A program made the position numbers and the translations under genes. From contig CAYLJJ010000075.1 of NCBI GenBank assembly GCA_964384025.1, forward strand, positions 1 to 36,977: a stretch of DNA of 36,977 bases. The letters are read 5' to 3'. Origin of the DNA: CAYLJJ01 sp964384025 (GTDB lineage Bacteria > Myxococcota_A > Bradymonadia > UBA7976 > UBA1532). Position 1 is the stretch's first letter, and every line of letters starts with the position of its first letter. The notes beneath the pieces were generated by a model. It saw nothing but the letters and a program-made list of their open reading frames with translations. It searched no databases and was not told the origin of the DNA. This document shows, piece by piece, positions 33,701-36,977 of the stretch.

Positions 33701-36700
33701 AAAATCATACTCCAGTTCAGTGCGCCGTCCACCAGGGCTGGTCCGCGCGCTCATCTGCCCGCTCTGGTTGTACTCAAAGAGGGTCTGGCTGCCATCTGGG
33801 GCGATCAGGGCGGTGGTGCGCCCTCCTCGATCCCGCTGGACCCGCACCCCGTGGCTGTCCACCACGGTCATATCGTTCTCATCCACCTCCCGATAGCCGT
33901 CGATCAGCAGCTCGTCATCTACAAAGAGGCGCTGTCCAACCGGACGACCATCCCCCGCGTACTCCATCTCGACGCGATGCAGCTCTTCGCCCACCTGATG
34001 AGAGATCGACTCAATCTCTCCAAGGTCATTGAGGTTGAGATCGACATGAACACCTCCAAACTCCAAAGCTTGCAACCCCTCTTCATCGTCGCGCAGGAAC
34101 TGCAAGCGGCTGCCGGTTAAGTTCTCAAACTCCACCAGCTCTCCACGCTCGTCATAGCTCATCCCCAGCTCAGCGCCATTGGGCAGGAGCAGATGGCTCA
34201 GCTCTCCAGCTGTATAGCTGTAGTCCATGCTGTTGCCCTCAGAGTCCTCTACATGCAGGATCCTGCCGTCGGCGTCTCGCTGGAAGTCGGTGACCACTCC
34301 TAAGGGGCTGGTGTACTGCATCAGCTCTCCATCAGCCCGCCACTGGAACTCGCGGCTGAGGCCCATAAAGTCGGTGATCCGCGTCGGCTTTCCCTGGGGA
34401 CCATACTCATAGCTGGCTTGGGCGCCGGTGTGTCGGGTGACGTTGAGGACCCGCCCTCGCTCATCATAGAGGGTCTCTGTGCGACGACCATCAGGGGTGA
34501 TGGAGATATGGCGGTTCTCATCATCGTTGTACTCGATGGTCGCCTCCCCATCGCTCAAGCTGCTGATCAAGCGACCCCGATCATCAAAGTCGCCCTCAAA
34601 GAGCAGCTCCCCCTCAGGGCCGATGATCTTGCTGAGCAGATGGTCAGGGCCATAGAAGTAGCGTAGACGGCGCCCAGAAAAGTCGGTGGTGGCGATCAAC
34701 TCGCTGGCCTCGTTGTATTGATAGAGGCGCGCAGCTCCATCAGGGCGTTGGATGCGCGTCACTCGTCCTTGACCATCTCGGCTGATGCCCACCTGGGTCC
34801 CATCAGAGTGCTGCACTCCATCGGCGCTGAAGCTTAACTCGTTACCATGACTGTCTTGGATCTGCTGAAGGCCATCCTCTCGATCAACCTGGATCCGGGC
34901 GCCATGCAGCAGAAGGCTCGCGTTCTCTGGTTCATAGATATCCAGGAGCCCTCCGCTGTCAAAGTCAAAGCGGAAGAAGGTGTCGCTGCCCAACTGAATA
35001 CCAATCTGAAGCCCCTCTCCCTCAACCTGGGCTTCAGCGGGGGTACCATGGAGGGGAATAAAGTGGGCTTCAAAGACCGCCACTCCGGTAACACAGCCGA
35101 CATAGTTGGGGCTAAAGCGGAAGCGATAGCGTTTTTGCCCCACCACAAAGGAGAGGATATGCGCTACCGACTCCTCTAAGCCTCGTCGGAAGACACAGTC
35201 CCCTGTGAAGGTCCAGTTGTCTGCGATGCCGTTGGGGGTCTCGATACGGGCCTCAGCGGTGACCTCCATGCTCCAGCCATAGCCAAACTCCCCAATCTGG
35301 CGATCAAAGGAGTCATAGGAGCGTCGAATCACTACCGGGAGGCCCACGAGGCGTTGGCTAAAGTCGATCAGGCTAAAGCTTAGATTCCCCACCGGCCCCG
35401 TCTCTTCGCTGATCACCACGCGGCGCCTCAGAGAGCGCTCATGGCCTCGACGGTCCAGGGCGCGGAGGCGCAGGTCATACATGCCAGGGTTGAGCTGCAC
35501 CGGGCTGATGTAGCCCAAGAGGCCACCCTGCACCGGCTCATAGCCCTCATCTAGGGGGATCCAAGCCGCGTCAGGCCCTGCCCCGATCCGCTGAGCCTCA
35601 AGGAAGTAGGCCGCTAAGTCTGTATCTGTGACGCTCCCATGCACCTCTGTTCGATCCTCAATCAGGGTCCCTGGCGCGGGCGCGCTGAAGGCGATCTGAG
35701 GGGCACCATCATCGGGCTCCCCAGCGTCATAGACCGTAAAGATACCTCGGACACGGCGAGCACGATCCTCCCCCAAGGCTTCCCCGATCACCTGATATTC
35801 ACCGAGGGCATCAGGGAGAAACTCCACACGGGCCTCTGCGTCCAGCTCCAGCTCTTGGCCATCGATCCAGAGCCTCAGCTCAGGGGGCTCCTCTCCCGCC
35901 TGAGTGTTTAGGCTCAGCGAGACAGCTTCTCCCAAGGCCAACACCGCAGGCTCAATGCCCAGAGCCAGAGGCCAGGGGCGCTGCTCCTCTAGGGGGGTCA
36001 AGACGTTTACGAAGATTTGGGCCTGAGACTGTCGCGCTCCAGCGCTCAGGATCAGGCTGAGAGGGTAGCGCCCAACAGCATCAGCTCTGAAGGTGGCAAT
36101 AGCGGCGTCAGCACCCTCAAGTTGAGCCTCGCCGCTCTCTAAGCGCCACTGAAAGCTCAGAGCCTCACCTTGACCATCGAAGCTCTCGCTGGCGTCCAAC
36201 TGTAGAGGTTCTCCCGCCTCGACGCTGTACTCCGGCTTAAGGAGCAGGACCGGAGGAGGAGCAGCGAGGATCCTCTGATACTTGCTGTGGGTCTCATCTC
36301 TCGCCCCTACCGTGAGCTGCACCCAAGCCTCTCCAACGCCAGAGAAGCTGACCTCGACGACCGCCTCATCAAGAGCGCCACTCTCAACTCGACCCTCTCC
36401 GACATACCAGAGATATTCCAGCTCAGCGCCACCCTCAGAGGAGGAGCCATCCAAGCGAACAGTTGTACGATGAGCATCACCCAAGGGGATGATCTCTGGA
36501 GTGACGCTAAAGAACGCTCGAGGTGAGCACTCCTCACCGCGACAGCCCACACGGCAGCTCTCCCGGTCGCAGATCTCCCCCTCAGGGCAGTCTGCATCCT
36601 CACGGCAGCCGGAGATACAGCGCTCCTCTCTACAGATTTGCCCCTGCCCGCAGCCCTCATCATCACCGCAACCCACCTCGATCTGGAGGCTGACGCTGCG

Positions 36701-36976
36701 CTCGTTGTCCGCCGCGTCCCAAGCCCAAGCCTGGAGCAGATAGGAGCCCGCCGAGGGTGGGATAAAGAGGGCGCGACCCTCTCCATCGACAGGCAGAGGC
36801 TCAGCGTTGACCTCAAGCTCCAGGCTGGCGATCCCTCGGTCATCCTCAGCGTCTAAGAACAGCTGGATCGCTTGACCATGGAGGTAGGGAGCCTCAGAGA
36901 TTATCAAATCAAGCTCAGGAGGTTTGAGATCAACACAGCTCTCCAGCTCATCGATGAGGTCATCGCAGTCATCATC
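30785..36976 (-). CDS. Giant RHS/YD-repeat protein, 5' end outside the window
   Basis: At least 2,063 codons. The frame remains open to the right edge: before the first candidate start (TTG 36907) lie 23 more codons including DDDCDDLIDELE, a MopE-like acidic Cys motif. Counting from 36907: Ig-like segment (1-75), Cys-rich segment (78-120; CGQGQICREERC, CPEGEICDRESC), PKD-like domains (about 120-305), further Ig/cadherin-like domains (305-500), RHS entry (SLIDFSQRLVGLPVVIRRSY, about 510), many YD repeats (about 690-1600; EYNELGLATVRRGPNG-type), RHS core (about 1605-1705; RDRLGSVRRL, YLQARHYDPETGRFLSRD, LNAYLYAGGAPTLFVDPGG) and a variable 338-residue C-terminus. The last part is Gly/Ser/aromatic-rich with a CPDCHG motif and no recognised toxin motif. 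A large secreted or surface protein is expected. Confidence 0.9.
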   Translation of the reverse strand, partial: DDDCDDLIDELESCVDLKPPELDLIISEAPYLHGQAIQLFLDAEDDRGIASLELEVNAEPLPVDGEGRALFIPPSAGSYLLQAWAWDAADNERSVSLQIEVGCGDDEGCGQGQICREERCISGCREDADCPEGEICDRESCRVGCRGEECSPRAFFSVTPEIIPLGDAHRTTVRLDGSSSEGGAELEYLWYVGEGRVESGALDEAVVEVSFSGVGEAWVQLTVGARDETHSKYQRILAAPPPVLLLKPEYSVEAGEPLQLDASESFDGQGEALSFQWRLESGEAQLEGADAAIATFRADAVGRYPLSLILSAGARQSQAQIFVNVLTPLEEQRPWPLALGIEPAVLALGEAVSLSLNTQAGEEPPELRLWIDGQELELDAEARVEFLPDALGEYQVIGEALGEDRARRVRGIFTVYDAGEPDDGAPQIAFSAPAPGTLIEDRTEVHGSVTDTDLAAYFLEAQRIGAGPDAAWIPLDEGYEPVQGGLLGYISPVQLNPGMYDLRLRALDRRGHERSLRRRVVISEETGPVGNLSFSLIDFSQRLVGLPVVIRRSYDSFDRQIGEFGYGWSMEVTAEARIETPNGIADNWTFTGDCVFRRGLEESVAHILSFVVGQKRYRFRFSPNYVGCVTGVAVFEAHFIPLHGTPAEAQVEGEGLQIGIQLGSDTFFRFDFDSGGLLDIYEPENASLLLHGARIQVDREDGLQQIQDSHGNELSFSADGVQHSDGTQVGISRDGQGRVTRIQRPDGAARLYQYNEASELIATTDFSGRRLRYFYGPDHLLSKIIGPEGELLFEGDFDDRGRLISSLSDGEATIEYNDDENRHISITPDGRRTETLYDERGRVLNVTRHTGAQASYEYGPQGKPTRITDFMGLSREFQWRADGELMQYTSPLGVVTDFQRDADGRILHVEDSEGNSMDYSYTAGELSHLLLPNGAELGMSYDERGELVEFENLTGSRLQFLRDDEEGLQALEFGGVHVDLNLNDLGEIESISHQVGEELHRVEMEYAGDGRPVGQRLFVDDELLIDGYREVDENDMTVVDSHGVRVQRDRGGRTTALIAPDGSQTLFEYNQSGQMSARTSPGGRRTELEYDFQARTRTVRAPGGLVTRRFLDEADRVIRVEYPDGRVESTEYNELGLATVRRGPNGESHYQFNSYGQPEQITLPTGAIVQAEYNEIGLPISHQIGDHPPSLNSYNVAGEISSRTSPEGRVTHYEYDTLGRLTRISHDGIAASVNLEYGSDGPRSITDGLGRVRSIQRLKEGSEVIEILPSGRERRTIQSLDGFTRITDYDGALITHGRGGGWDSWIEAEDGSRVAFRYSLDGEVVAAQDERGESSMAYDEAGRLIRTLEPTGAWLQLEWLPGTGQLSAVETEGGRDQLSYDLNQRISRLEAGELGVEISYDLFGRPLRWSLGESINVEASYDELDLMRSLSLEGQELLFDERYSYDHDLRAVSSEERQSGRSLEWRYDAINRLIEEREGDQIRGFSYDAASNLIQRDDEAPRDFQVDVDDRLTRSGAEQFQYDELGRLIEITGAREMSLSWDGLDRLIRVQTNAGDDIHYSYDAHGLMVKRIANGEERRFLWQRSLGQAPWIIEEQDGLGQVLARNTRIGPFIIRQMGAEREIHLRDRLGSVRRLINPQGELLASREYSPYGRIIAGAPLSEARPFGFTGAWSDPLTGFLYLQARHYDPETGRFLSRDSVPPDPQRPLTLNAYLYAGGAPTLFVDPGGMSFMSMMGAMAIQAFLFVNNPIVMHATALLNSLRAFSKGKSKFIESDLLGFISSDPTHAWPTGAILGASGTVSFLMMGFTGGAEVIFNFWPTPWIDALYSYYGTTGGHSGLNGSVSLYAGLSWDVWMPGCYEGPFDGVSGASFLILSVWGYFILDQLSGGALTGSAVPILGMRPDLPGQAMSFIQSSKLLNKLMRKTSFSIAWSPESGECPDCHGIVDRTQSWGMTAEIKGWSPKRQSSFLSFFSFSSTLYSLQATDMKILKKLWEGSRYLAGLINRGVRAGLRALVDIGGRIGRTLGPIISSFFSGLGSVISEGMDHLRNDVNDQFFPGGTIMY

Positions 36977-36977
36977 C

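Overview
The window reads as chromosome of a Gram-negative, Myxococcota/deltaproteobacteria-like bacterium, possibly of the Bradymonadia type. This is inferred from gene content, not from a marker-gene comparison. The pointers are a lysS-lolC-lolD-bamA-skp-lpxD-lpxA envelope cluster, many secreted proteins with Cys-rich, PKD-like or carboxypeptidase-regulatory-like modules, a very large YD/RHS protein with a MopE-like acidic Cys motif, vWA proteins, and moderately high G+C. No rRNA, tRNA, CRISPR array, integrase or complete insertion sequence was seen.

Layout. 1-6.2 kb: the 3' part of a TPR plus DUF2135-like protein that enters from the left edge, a thiolase and LeuA-like DRE-TIM enzyme pair, and a secreted vWA protein carrying three YARHG repeats. 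6.2-8.4 kb: a gene-free stretch, an isolated leucine-rich-repeat protein and a perfect 72-bp tandem duplication. 8.4-20.7 kb: one long minus-strand run, read in the order 677-frame helical-repeat protein, Bcp/PrxQ peroxiredoxin, Tat-exported nitroreductase-like protein, LysS, LolC/E-like permease, LolD, BamA, Skp, LpxD, LpxA. It combines lipoprotein release, outer-membrane protein insertion and lipid A acylation; fabZ is absent between lpxD and lpxA. 20.7-25 kb: plsY, two exported or lipoprotein hypotheticals, and an SLC1/DAACS-type symporter. 25-25.5 kb: a gene-free stretch with a 315-bp imperfect inverted-repeat (MITE-like) structure and a third copy of its end.

25.5-27.6 kb is the most unusual part. 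A metallophosphoesterase is followed, with 9-bp spacing and then overlaps, by three very small membrane proteins that look like shortened FliQ/SctS, FliR/SctT and FlhB/SctU, in the canonical order. No FliP, FlhA or ATPase is visible, and the FlhB-like protein has no autocleavage domain. 27.6-30.5 kb continues with a 16-Cys CxxC-repeat protein, a secreted archaemetzincin fused to TPRs, an EF-P with an EfpL/YeiP-like Arg loop, and an orphan tandem-BMC-domain (microcompartment shell-like) protein upstream of efp. 30.8 kb to the right edge is one >2,060-codon RHS/YD-repeat protein whose N-terminus lies outside the window.

All functions rest on motif recognition by eye; no database search was run. 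Start codons were chosen from ribosome-binding sites, signal peptides and overlaps.
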